Part shown: one piece after another, positions 14,501 through 21,444 of the stretch | How the letters are laid out: each line of letters starts with the position of its first letter | Position numbering within the stretch: the stretch's first letter is position 1 | Assembly (NCBI GenBank): GCA_002084545.1 | Contig: NBLJ01000007.1 | Location: 1 to 64,000, forward strand | Source of the DNA: Desulfobacteraceae bacterium 4572_123 | GTDB lineage: Bacteria; Desulfobacterota; Desulfobacteria; Desulfobacterales; 4572-123 | Reading direction: 5' to 3' | DNA: 64,000 nt | Notes under the pieces: model-generated | The model's input: only the letters and a program-made list of their open reading frames with translations | The model's database searches: none | What the model was told of the DNA's origin: nothing | Translations under genes and position numbers: made by a program

Positions 14501-16750
14501 GGGTCTGATCGCCCACGACAAGTGTTGCCGGGCCGGTTACTTCAATCCTGAAATAGGGGCCTGCGGGAACACTAAGATCAATGGTTTGCCCGTTGACCTC
14601 AAAGTTTTTTACAACAGCCTCACCGGTGCTGTTGACAGCCAGGGCCACATCACCCTGGAAAGAAAGGGAACCGATTGCCAGCCCGGCGCCAAGATCCAGC
14701 TTACCGGCAATGCCGGATTCCGTTATCAAAAGTGCACCGCTGATATCACTCAATGCTGCAAGGTCACCTGATTCATCACCTATATTCATAAAGGCGGCAC
14801 TCACCCCGATCTCTATGGCGCCGTCTCCTCCAGCGGATCTTTCAAAGGAGAACGTGCCTTCCAGCACCTGATCAAGAATGGTAAGAGCAATGCCCCCTTC
14901 AAAACTCAAGGCTCCTGCGATGACTGAAATCGTACGGTCATCGGCCAGAACAACCGACTCGTCACTGCCTGTGTTGTTCACCCGTATAACCGCAGTTCCT
15001 GAAAAGGATACGCCCGGAATTCCCAGCAGCATCACCTGACCTTCGGCATAAAAAACATACTCACCGGCAGCCGGAGTATAAAGTCCGAATGAGGCATCCT
15101 GGAGAAGAATACCGCTGGCACCGGGATTTATGGAGCCGTCATCAAGGACGCCCGGGCCTTCTCCAAGAAATATACTGGCATCTGCTGCAGAAAGCCGGCC
15201 GTCACCTCCGATGCTGAAACTGCCCTCGATGACGACAAAATCGGCGATATTGATTCTGCCGCTGCCGAAGAACTCAAAAAGATCGGTTTCCGAAGAATCA
15301 AAGAAAATGGTATAGATAACGCCGTTAACGTTGATGGTTTCATCAACCGATCCGCCGGTTTTGTTGATTCTCAGCCCCAGAGCCGCATCGACGCCGGCCT
15401 GGCCCCCTTCGACATGCAGATCGCCGGACATGACGCCTGCAATTCCCCTTGCGGTAATAACGATTGCCCCTGCGCCGTTTTCAAGGGTCTGGTCGCCGAT
15501 GGTAACTTCCACCTCAGTGAGTATGATCCGGGTAATGGCGGCACCGTCTGTTTCCCGCTGATCAAAATAAAAATTCCCCTGCAGCAGGCTTTCGCTGTTT
15601 CCGGCAATAGTTGCCGCTGCATTCAAGACAGCCACTCTTACATAGGGTCCTGCAGGGAGTTCAACAAGGTCAGGCGTTTCACCCATGGAAACACTTTCCG
15701 ACCGCGTATTGATCTCAATTAAAACATCTGTTGTATCCAGCTCGAACTGGTCAATCTCAAGGGCAATTGTACCACCCAGCACACCGGAAATGCCGGCATC
15801 ACTGATATTCAAAATACCGGTTGTGACCGCAGCTTCAACAAAATCGGTGTTCCCGTCACCAAGGGTAAGGTCGGCATTTGAAACCCCCAGTGTAATCTGA
15901 TCACCGCTCTTTTCAAACAGGAAAATACCGCCAAGGCTCTGGCCGGCCGCGGTAATGGAGCCTGCCAATTCGACCTTAAGATACTCGCTGCCCGCTTCAG
16001 TCGTATCAAGTTCCAGCTTAAAGCTGCCGGCAAGTGCAATACCTTCGATCCGAGAGGTAAAATTTTCAAGCAGATCCAGATCAATGGCGGCGATAATGCC
16101 GTTTTCGGTTATCTGCATGAAACCGCTGCCTGCAAGACTGACCAGGCTTTTTTCACCGGCGGCAAGTTCAAGTTCATCGATTCGGGTGGTTACGGCAATA
16201 TCAATGCCGTTTTTCTCAAAAATAAAAAGACCGGCTATGGACTGATCAAGGAGCGTCAGCGCCCCGTCTAATTCAACCCGCAAATAAGAATCACCGGTTT
16301 CATTGACAGCCAGGATTTCCGGAAGCGCCTCTCCGCCGATGGCGGTAATTGTTTCACCTGTGGTATTGAGCTTAAGTGTAAAACCGCCGTCCATTGCCAG
16401 ATGATCAAACCCGGTTGTAGAACCCGCGGCGACGGACAGTTCGATAAACGCACCAATACCGCTGGTGTTTATCAGCATTGAACCTGCACCGGTCAATTCA
16501 AACAGACTTATGTCGCCTGCCTTCAGCTCAAGGCTGTCGATATCTGCACCAGCCCTGATAGAGGCGCCGTCTTTTTCGAAAACAAATTTTCCGGCAAACA
16601 GTTGATTAAACGCTGTCAGGGTCCCATCCATCTCAATGAAAAAATATGCATCCCCGGCGTCATTTACCGCAAGCTCTTCCACAAGAGGCGTTCCACCTAT
16701 GTGGGTGACCGTTTCACCGGTGGTATTAATTTTAAGATGAAAAGTTCCGT
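1..16750 (-). repeat. Tandem ~360-bp coding repeats with a higher-order pattern
   Basis: The closing strand of each unit (INTT, VNTT, or variants such as INKTGG, INNSG and IDTT) recurs about every 300-420 bp. Examples on the plus scale are near 2008, 2365, 2728, 3098, 3838, 4208, 4984, 6391, 7590, 9510, 10222, 11355, 11728, 12405, 12765, 13525, 13885, 14628, 15358, 16360 and 16720. This gives roughly 45 units in the window. Units are diverged at DNA level, with no long identical blocks, so the array is old. A distinct module carrying (S/D)INPxAxGxLLxDA followed by an (A/F)LYAxG strand interrupts the array near 15.1, 11.05, 6.9, 4.35 and 0.65 kb, with a divergent copy near 8.9 kb. Confidence 0.85.
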
Positions 16751-18893
16751 CCAGTGAAACCAGATCGATGGTTGAATCCGCAGTCAATGTCAAATCAAAA
16801 ACGGCGGCAATGCCCTTTTCACTGATCTGGATAAAACTGTCTGTGATGGAAAACAGAGCAAGACTTTTAGCCTCATCTCCGGCACCTGTTTTTAAATCCA
16901 GGATAGCGGATGTGATATGAACAAAAATATTCCCATTGTCCAAACCAAAAGAAAAATCCCCCGAGATGGTCTGCCCCAGAATTTCCCAGGAACCGGAAAT
17001 ATCGGCAGACAGTGATTTGCCGGCCAGAAATGAGGCCAGTGCATTTTTCATACCTGGGTCATCCGCGGTACTTACCTGCAGATCATCAGAGGCGTTCACC
17101 ACTTCGAGTACCAGTTTATCAATTTCCAGAACCGGTTTGAGATAGCAGATCAGGGCATGATTCTCGTCATAAATACCAAGTCCCGTGAATTCGGCAAAAT
17201 CACCTGTAACGGAACCATAGGTCAGGATTTCAAACCGCTGTCCGGCTGATGGCTTAAAATCGTTGATAAAAACAATTTCAAGGGTTCCGTCAAGGGAAAC
17301 ACTTCCGCTGACGGCCAGGTTGTCATAACTGTCATCAGGATTGGAACCTTCAGGCCCGGTGGCAGGATTAATACCGCCAATCTCGATAGTCAGTGTGCCT
17401 TCGGCAGTTTGCGTAAATGTGTCATAGGTCTGGTAACCGGGCGAATTGCCGGGGCTGATTACGCCATAATTGATGACACTGCCTTTTACCTGTCCGCTGC
17501 CCGAAAGAATGTCTTCGGATTCAACGACCAATGGTTCATGGGCGGCAAGGGGTGTTTCAGGCGTTAAATGGATTTGTTTTGAAGCGGAATTTTCAGAAAA
17601 TGCAGGGGTGGATGCCGTCGGCATACGATCTGACGGACTATAGAATAAGGTATAACTTTCGAAGAAATCCGGGGGATCAAGCCCGGAAAAGGTAAATTTG
17701 GCGGAATTTACATCATCGGTACTGAAATTTAAAACCATATCCGCCGCACTGAAAGGAACGGCTGAATTAACGGCTTTAAAAAAATCCAGCAAATTTATCA
17801 GATCGGAAACACCCTCAATCCGACCTTCAATACGGACAGCGGAATCTATCTTTGCAAATTGTGCAAAACCGTCACTGCCGATATCCTGCAGTTCAATTGC
17901 GGTAATTCTATCAAGAGCCGAATCATGGGGTCGGATGGAAATAGAAACATCAAAGTGCAGTTCCTTGATAAGGTATTTGAATGCCTGGTCTGATTCATCG
18001 GCATGGGCATCGACAAACAGATGAAGGTCCGCCCCTTTAATAAAAAGCATGTTTTCATTATCAAGGTCGATACCGAACGAAACGGCTAATACGATCCCGG
18101 CAGAGTACCCGACATCTCCCATATCCTCAAGGCGCAAAACACCCTGCTGATTGGCGGAGAGAACCAGTTCAAATAGTACTTCGTGGGTTTCTTGGTTATA
18201 AACTCCTGTTATTTCAATTACTTCAAACTGAATCCCGGCATGGCCGGAATCCTGCAATCCATCTTCAATGGCTGAAACAAGTCCCTGGACATCGGGAGGG
18301 GAAAGGCTGTCGTTAAAATAATCGTAGACCGAGGAATTGATCCGCCCCTCAAATGAATCAAAGAAAAGCGGAACAAATTCTTTGGCCGGATTATGGCTTT
18401 TAGAAAATTCAGACCTGGTAAGAATCTGGTTTTCAAGAAGGTGTCCAAAATCAGCAAGCTCGCCGATTCCGTCGGTGATCGATTCCGACTCATCGGTATT
18501 CAGTATGTAGCTGTCGAAAGGGGCGTTTAAATTGAACCCGGATTCATCCTCCGCAAGATTGTCATCCAAGCCTGTGAGTTCCTCTGAGAAATTTTCAGCA
18601 GGATCGGCATCAGTTATCTCATTTTCAGAAAGTCCTGAAAATATACTGTCTAACTCAGCGTTCGGGTCATACCCGGAAATTTCCTGCTCCCCGGCGCCCT
18701 TATGCAACGCTGCCATGGAAACCTGGATCTCTTCGGCCGCCGCCACACCGATCTCCTGATCGGGCATCTGTTCCCCTGCATCCGGCGCAATAGTTCCCAA
18801 AGCGCCTAGCAGCGGATCAGCGGAAAGCAGGATCCTGGGTTCCAGATTTTCCAGCTCGAAAATATTTTCAGTTTTCGATCTATTCAAGGGCAT
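8544..18893 (-). CDS. Giant LEPR-XLL domain repeat protein (probable surface adhesin), N-terminal part
   Basis: About 3,450 residues in this frame. The chosen start is the ATG at 18893, because it places LEPRILLSAD at residues 17-26, as is usual for LEPR-XLL proteins. A TTG at 18914 gives 7 extra residues, and neither start has a convincing ribosome site. Layout: the LEPR-XLL motif; an acidic Asp/Glu/Ser-rich linker to about residue 120; a non-repetitive region to about 450 that I do not recognise; a segment at about 465-610 resembling autotransporter-associated beta-strand repeats (VISPGNSPG, then a LDGTLEIVF strand); then tandem ~120-residue beta-rich units to the end. Cysteine is almost absent. 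LEPR-XLL is known as an N-terminal motif of very large repetitive, probably exported proteins; the adhesin role is inferred. The frame ends at TGA 8544-8546, directly after a G tract, in mid-repeat, so the stop looks artificial or mutational. The coding resumes in another frame. Confidence 0.88.
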   Translation of the reverse strand: MPLNRSKTENIFELENLEPRILLSADPLLGALGTIAPDAGEQMPDQEIGVAAAEEIQVSMAALHKGAGEQEISGYDPNAELDSIFSGLSENEITDADPAENFSEELTGLDDNLAEDESGFNLNAPFDSYILNTDESESITDGIGELADFGHLLENQILTRSEFSKSHNPAKEFVPLFFDSFEGRINSSVYDYFNDSLSPPDVQGLVSAIEDGLQDSGHAGIQFEVIEITGVYNQETHEVLFELVLSANQQGVLRLEDMGDVGYSAGIVLAVSFGIDLDNENMLFIKGADLHLFVDAHADESDQAFKYLIKELHFDVSISIRPHDSALDRITAIELQDIGSDGFAQFAKIDSAVRIEGRIEGVSDLINLLDFFKAVNSAVPFSAADMVLNFSTDDVNSAKFTFSGLDPPDFFESYTLFYSPSDRMPTASTPAFSENSASKQIHLTPETPLAAHEPLVVESEDILSGSGQVKGSVINYGVISPGNSPGYQTYDTFTQTAEGTLTIEIGGINPATGPEGSNPDDSYDNLAVSGSVSLDGTLEIVFINDFKPSAGQRFEILTYGSVTGDFAEFTGLGIYDENHALICYLKPVLEIDKLVLEVVNASDDLQVSTADDPGMKNALASFLAGKSLSADISGSWEILGQTISGDFSFGLDNGNIFVHITSAILDLKTGAGDEAKSLALFSITDSFIQISEKGIAAVFDLTLTADSTIDLVSLDGTFHLKINTTGETVTHIGGTPLVEELAVNDAGDAYFFIEMDGTLTAFNQLFAGKFVFEKDGASIRAGADIDSLELKAGDISLFELTGAGSMLINTSGIGAFIELSVAAGSTTGFDHLAMDGGFTLKLNTTGETITAIGGEALPEILAVNETGDSYLRVELDGALTLLDQSIAGLFIFEKNGIDIAVTTRIDELELAAGEKSLVSLAGSGFMQITENGIIAAIDLDLLENFTSRIEGIALAGSFKLELDTTEAGSEYLKVELAGSITAAGQSLGGIFLFEKSGDQITLGVSNADLTLGDGNTDFVEAAVTTGILNISDAGISGVLGGTIALEIDQFELDTTDVLIEINTRSESVSMGETPDLVELPAGPYVRVAVLNAAATIAGNSESLLQGNFYFDQRETDGAAITRIILTEVEVTIGDQTLENGAGAIVITARGIAGVMSGDLHVEGGQAGVDAALGLRINKTGGSVDETINVNGVIYTIFFDSSETDLFEFFGSGRINIADFVVIEGSFSIGGDGRLSAADASIFLGEGPGVLDDGSINPGASGILLQDASFGLYTPAAGEYVFYAEGQVMLLGIPGVSFSGTAVIRVNNTGSDESVVLADDRTISVIAGALSFEGGIALTILDQVLEGTFSFERSAGGDGAIEIGVSAAFMNIGDESGDLAALSDISGALLITESGIAGKLDLGAGLAIGSLSFQGDVALAVNSTGEAVVKNFEVNGQTIDLSVPAGPYFRIEVTGPATLVVGDQTLSGSFFIEQKTTSENHAVVTAVFNDVEVNLGSNLVVVDQASGFFILDSQGIAGECGARVSIAGPEAALAGTFRLSLNSTGLAVNLETTIDDTLLSLGLEAGPFVRIVGTGITLTVMDSFDFSIDELVIEENSSDTAVVGISGNNLSFAFRLGVENRRILSVTNADFAFELNSEGIVGAVVDARMFGPDFAGEITLGGRADLFVNTTQATREIMAGGQVVSVSGAGADSFYVKAVIFDAELGIMGNTLTADHLVFEKSGSVIDVSGQGLDFLLQAGTTRIIEINDAAFGFRFTSDGIAGVLVNADVTGPDLDFITLEGSVSLFVNTTATIQSFENITTETITVEGAETGSPYFRVEISEDTETGAPATLDILDNTITAQSLVLEKSGAEVTVTGQGFSFNLAAGGTTIVEVLQADFGFIFSHDGIAGGVVITDFNGPALSGISLAGELSLSFNTTTTVQTFELNGKSLTVAAAGTNSPYFYLGITALSDDEPAALEILGNRLTADSLVLQKSGAEVSISGENLDFLLQAGITRIVEINDADFGFIFTDTGIAGGVINAVVSGPDLENISLDGVVSLLVNTTGQTRTLVIDDQTITVDAAATGYVRVEIASGSLTVFENRLSADRFTLEKSGADVSISGENLDFILQAGLTRVISIEDAEFAFIFTPDGIAGAAVNAAVQGPDFGGDITLEGTVSLLFNTTETAHTLAGETVEAAEPGGFFVRTALAGGHIHILGIRLNAAIFEFEYGFDGNSGESTVALSADSVTLSLGDGTSDFVHVAADFAGLEIKSSGITGFLDQALVTAQVPGVVFSGVFSVAIDTTSPTDKYVRVSGSNVSLSAAGQSLSGNFSIEQFSAADNSAIVLIGLSDVALTLGSTENDYVGVTGGQGVFVFNSIGLAGSFAATAYFDVPGISLADAGVSIELNTTDVPVYESLEVAGETIDLSLGAGPFVRIVVTDAILGINGTELTGSFSFDQSERPDGSSVTRIAMTGISLTYDGNGIINGEGAFVIVAGSGSDIGGIAGTVSGEVSVSADGGFDMGGSIGLKINTTGLSVDETIILDGREIVISFSAAETAGDTGPYFMFFGADLVLNIGGFVTIEGDEISFGGNGVFSGTGLSIFMGKGPAKVKTGDDPELWETSAAASGFLMDNGSVEIFQSGSSYALYAEGDVELLGVSDAQLSGSASVRFNNTGFDYTFTTGGDPVTVSDGDMSFSGDLELIVLGQILSGFFSLDQVTAEDGEKLLTVCFSGVELNLGDAVSIAQGEGQFGCFVINSQGLAGTMQAGIEINASADVAFGAGLAVSVNTMPVPVAKTGAIEVNGETINFDFDLPGGSYFRIDGRDVELTVYGQTLTGDFAVEKAGETVVAAASNVRIGFGSADSEYLTLSDGQGFFVISSTGLAGTLGASVAFNVPDVDFSGAFRLDMNTTDGAVDQTFLMGTDTVSIKFSDEETNFFSISGTGVELHVASQTLEGDFDFDVSSGTQAMIDVAFDNVAFLLGDGTTELVSVTQVHGGFTLNSDSGLTGSASAHVHVNPDTGIILTADISLDISGSDITVSGTGLTLGIADQEITDGAFIFQKKRADGPDRQAGTDDDTQTVTVAVTSGNILFTDGDDPDPLAEITGINGVFLLTSTGLAGKVSAHTTIDIPGAVNMAADITLAVNTTHIAVYETIQNSGAEVLVVDVSAGPFIRVEAAGVDLTIFDQTFTGSFVFKQSGTAMIFTASDVTFSIGSENVHLDLAGGFGAFILTRDGMAGRAAGVADLSGIDDLVMSAGLDLEFNTGISVNETVSGIPLTFDAAGSFIRMSGFADLEIEDFVSIQGDFFFEKSDATGPSDPVIKIGAINVDTFLGVPGSVGISLSDASLLMVIYDNSTFAADASGDVALTGLEGILSLGGSLSMRANTTGNEVHQVININGTDHVLDFGPDDTDLLCFSGDLITLATPVADLTGSLYFEKNSVTNEIIAGGTGIEFFAGDDNETVDKGGGG
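18816..18845 (-). other. LEPR-XLL motif
   Basis: Ten codons reading LEPRILLSAD, followed by P. The motif sits near the N-terminus and marks the family of very large repeat proteins in Gram-negative bacteria. It is preceded by a short basic-then-acidic stretch rather than a classical Sec signal, which fits a non-Sec export route such as type I secretion. That route is inference, since no transporter is in the window. Confidence 0.85.
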
Positions 18894-19068
18894 AAGCAAA
18901 TGACAACTGAGCAACCTGCCATTTTAGAAAGTGACAAACGGGCAGGCCTGAGTTAGAGTAATATCCGGATAATATAAGCTATTTGGAAACCCGGCTGGCA
19001 ACATAGTGTTTAATAATGCACCATAACGAACGTCTCTGCTGCAACTTTAAATAAAATATTATCTGCTG

Positions 19069-19096
19069 AATATACATTATTTTATTATTAAATCAA
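19069..19096 (-). promoter_or_regulatory. Possible sigma-70 promoter upstream of the giant gene
   Basis: Read on the minus strand, TTGATT (19096-19091) and TATATT (19074-19069) are separated by 16 bases. It lies about 180 bases upstream of the giant gene start and downstream of the decayed OYE gene. The surrounding DNA is very AT-rich, so a chance match is possible. Confidence 0.35.
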
Positions 19097-19131
19097 CAAT
19101 AATCAGCAAAATTGTTCCGGTAATGATTCAA

Positions 19132-19805
19132 TCACAGCTCCCTAATAAGAGATCTGGCCGTCTTCCAGAGCCCTCTCCTTTCTTCAATTAACTCGCGCAG
19201 TAATCGCACCCTGTTTTCAGTTGACCCGCCATATTCATCCGTCCGATTGTTGGTTTTAGAAGATAAAAAAGGTGAAATCAAATAGTTGTGGGTTGCATAC
19301 ACATAAATGATATCAAAGCCGGCGGTTTTGGCGCGCCTGGCAGCAGCCACATGCCATCTCCGAATTTTTTCTAATCGGATTTCCCCATAATACTGCTTTG
19401 AACCGGGTCATTGAATACGGCCGGTCTGCTGTATGCTGCCAACGGGGCCTCACGCGAATATAAATTCGCAACCTGATGCCCGCCATGCCATAGTTCAACG
19501 CCTGCCAGTGATCCATGTTCATGCACCTTTTCAACCATTAAGGCGTTTGCTTTAATGTCTTCTTCATCCCAGAGACAGGCATGCGGATACGGTATATCTT
19601 CTGAAGTAGGATGGATAGAACAGTATTCCGTATTAACGACACCCCAGCCCCCTTCCGCCTTCATTCCCCGCATCGCAGCGAGTGTATTGGGCATTCTGTA
19701 ACCCATGCCGGTGGCATGAGGCACCTGATAAAATCTGTTTTTTGCTGTGACCGGACCTATTTTTACCGGTTCAAATAATATATCAAAGTAGGGACTGCGA
19801 GTCAT
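19132..19805 (-). pseudogene. Decayed OYE/trimethylamine-dehydrogenase-type flavoprotein gene
   Basis: The chosen start is the ATG at 19805, preceded by AGGGAG. The first 144 residues are the N-terminus of an FMN-binding old-yellow-enzyme barrel (FDILFEPVKIGPVTAKNRF, then an LWHGGHQVAN strand). The frame stops at 19371-19373 just after MGKSD. Dropping one base restores LEKIRRWHVAAARRAKTAGF and then a second family block, RTDEYGGSTENRVRLLREL, which ends at 19132. So there is a one-base deletion in the middle, and the remainder of the barrel and any C-terminal Fe-S and FAD domains are gone: about 225 residues remain of a family usually 600 or more long. It is the last gene of the amine cluster, 83 bases below the first mttB. 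In an intact form it would oxidise a secondary or tertiary methylamine. Loss of function is nearly certain unless the assembly is wrong at several points. Confidence 0.85.
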
Positions 19806-19888
19806 GAAAACTCCCTTGTATTTATTAATGTTATGTACTTTCACCTGTTTTGATATCTTTGACAAATGTGGCGGAACCATCGACATTA

Positions 19889-21319
19889 TCAATCGGAAAG
19901 CACAAGTTTATCGTATTTTTCCAGTATTGTTTTTCCCTGTTTCAAAATTTCCGAATCCAGAGCAGGCACAACATGATTTTCAATTAGGTCTTTGGCTACT
20001 GCTCTCGCTTCCGGGACCATATTGTTGGACAGAGTTGTTTGCATAGCCAGTTTCTTTTTATCCCACAGGGTGAGTTCTTTCTTGAAATTGGCAAAAGTAT
20101 GTTCGTGCTGTAGAAAATCTTTACCGGGGCCCACCTCTTTAACAATATCCAAAGCTACTTTTTCTTCTGTGATTTCTTGATTTTTGAGAAAAGATTGATA
20201 GCAGTCCCATAAGTATGCATCAATCACCAGTTGTTCATAAGAGTTAGTTAACGCATTATTGGTAGATCCCAGTCCAGTGACTAAATCCGTCCCCATAACA
20301 GAAAGCGTTGTAGTAGCGGTTTCGCAGTAAGATTTGGACATACCGATAGCTCCGTCACTTCCTCCAAAGCACCCTGTTTCACAGGGCAGCCGATATCTTC
20401 CGGCCATTTGCGCTGCGGAATTGGAAATAAAAGGGAGTTCCGGCGCACGGTAGTTAACGCCGGCTGTTGTCATTTCCATGGGTGTGGACTCGACGGTATA
20501 TATGTGAGGTGCCCCGGGCGATGCGGTTTGAGTTATTACCAGACTGGCCAGGTTTTCGGTATTATTGTTGGATATCATCCCCGCTACTGTGATCGGTGCT
20601 GAGATCCCCCCCATTGACATGGACATGGAGCTGATTGGAACACCTGCTTTGGCGAATTCAACTTGCGCTTCCACGGCACCTTTTTCAAAGGTGAGAGGTG
20701 CTACAGGGCACACGACGACAGATAAAATCGGCTTTTTTTTCAGATTCTCTTTACCACCTGCCACCAGAGCAGCTAATTCGATCTGCATTAATGCATCTTC
20801 AGCACTCTGTGCAGTAACGCTGGTTACATGTTTCGTCGTATTCTGCAATGTGATCCAGGCTTCATGGGCGCCGTGAGTCATGGTTGGAACATCGGAAAGA
20901 GTGATGGATGTCCAAACGTACCCAACACTTTCCAAAGCATCCGCCAGCCTGATAAATTTGGTCAGGTCCTCTTTTGTGGCGTTCCGTTCTTCTCCGGTTT
21001 CCAGATCAGAAATAAAAACAGCCAATCCGCTGGTTGAGCATTTTGGCGGACCATTGACAGGAAGCGCAATATCATGTCTGGAATCCCGCCCGTAAAGAGT
21101 GAATTGACTGGGCGCGGATTGAAGCGCTTTGTTCACCAATATTTCCGGTATTTTAGCCACCATGCTGTCATAATCCACAACAGCACCCTGTTCTTCCAGC
21201 ATTTTCAGCACTTTTTCACTGTGGATGCAGACACCAATCTCATTTAAACATTTAATACTCATCTCATGGATTAAATCTTCTTCTTTTTGATCCATGGTAA
21301 CCATCTTTGCTTTGGCCAT
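19889..21319 (-). CDS. MttB-family (trimethylamine methyltransferase-like) protein, non-pyrrolysine, copy 1
   Basis: 476 residues, the usual length for the family. Start ATG at 21319 with AGAGG seven bases upstream. MttB-superfamily enzymes take a methyl group from a quaternary or tertiary amine and pass it to a corrinoid protein. Family blocks seen: TSGLAVFISDLETGEERNA at about 95-113, VVVCPVAPLTFEKGA at about 210, and NSAAQMAGRYRLPCETGCFGGSD at about 310. The frame has no in-frame amber codon, so it belongs to the non-pyrrolysine branch that includes glycine betaine, proline betaine and carnitine demethylases, not to true trimethylamine MttB. The substrate cannot be read from the sequence. 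It follows a saccharopine-dehydrogenase-like gene (125-base gap) and precedes the OYE remnant on the same strand. It is clearly diverged from the second copy at 22697. Confidence 0.92.
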   Translation of the reverse strand: MAKAKMVTMDQKEEDLIHEMSIKCLNEIGVCIHSEKVLKMLEEQGAVVDYDSMVAKIPEILVNKALQSAPSQFTLYGRDSRHDIALPVNGPPKCSTSGLAVFISDLETGEERNATKEDLTKFIRLADALESVGYVWTSITLSDVPTMTHGAHEAWITLQNTTKHVTSVTAQSAEDALMQIELAALVAGGKENLKKKPILSVVVCPVAPLTFEKGAVEAQVEFAKAGVPISSMSMSMGGISAPITVAGMISNNNTENLASLVITQTASPGAPHIYTVESTPMEMTTAGVNYRAPELPFISNSAAQMAGRYRLPCETGCFGGSDGAIGMSKSYCETATTTLSVMGTDLVTGLGSTNNALTNSYEQLVIDAYLWDCYQSFLKNQEITEEKVALDIVKEVGPGKDFLQHEHTFANFKKELTLWDKKKLAMQTTLSNNMVPEARAVAKDLIENHVVPALDSEILKQGKTILEKYDKLVLSD

Positions 21320-21444
21320 AATTACCTCTTTAAAAATGCTAATATTGTAGTGTGACTAAATTTAAGGAATGTTTCCTGCCTGGTTTGAAATTCATAACCT
21401 GATGTTTTTTGATAAAAAGCACTTACATATCCTTCTTTATTCTT

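Noticed and set aside
1-16900. Possible CRISPR or satellite array in the repetitive first 17 kb
   Set aside because: The ~360-bp units are diverged coding repeats with an intact frame, not short identical repeats with spacers.
603-18759. Dozens of plus-strand reading frames (90-214 codons) across the first 18.9 kb
   Set aside because: They lie antisense to the giant repeat gene, recur with its periodicity and have Ser/Pro/Thr/Lys-rich nonsense composition; they are shadows of a biased repetitive codon pattern.
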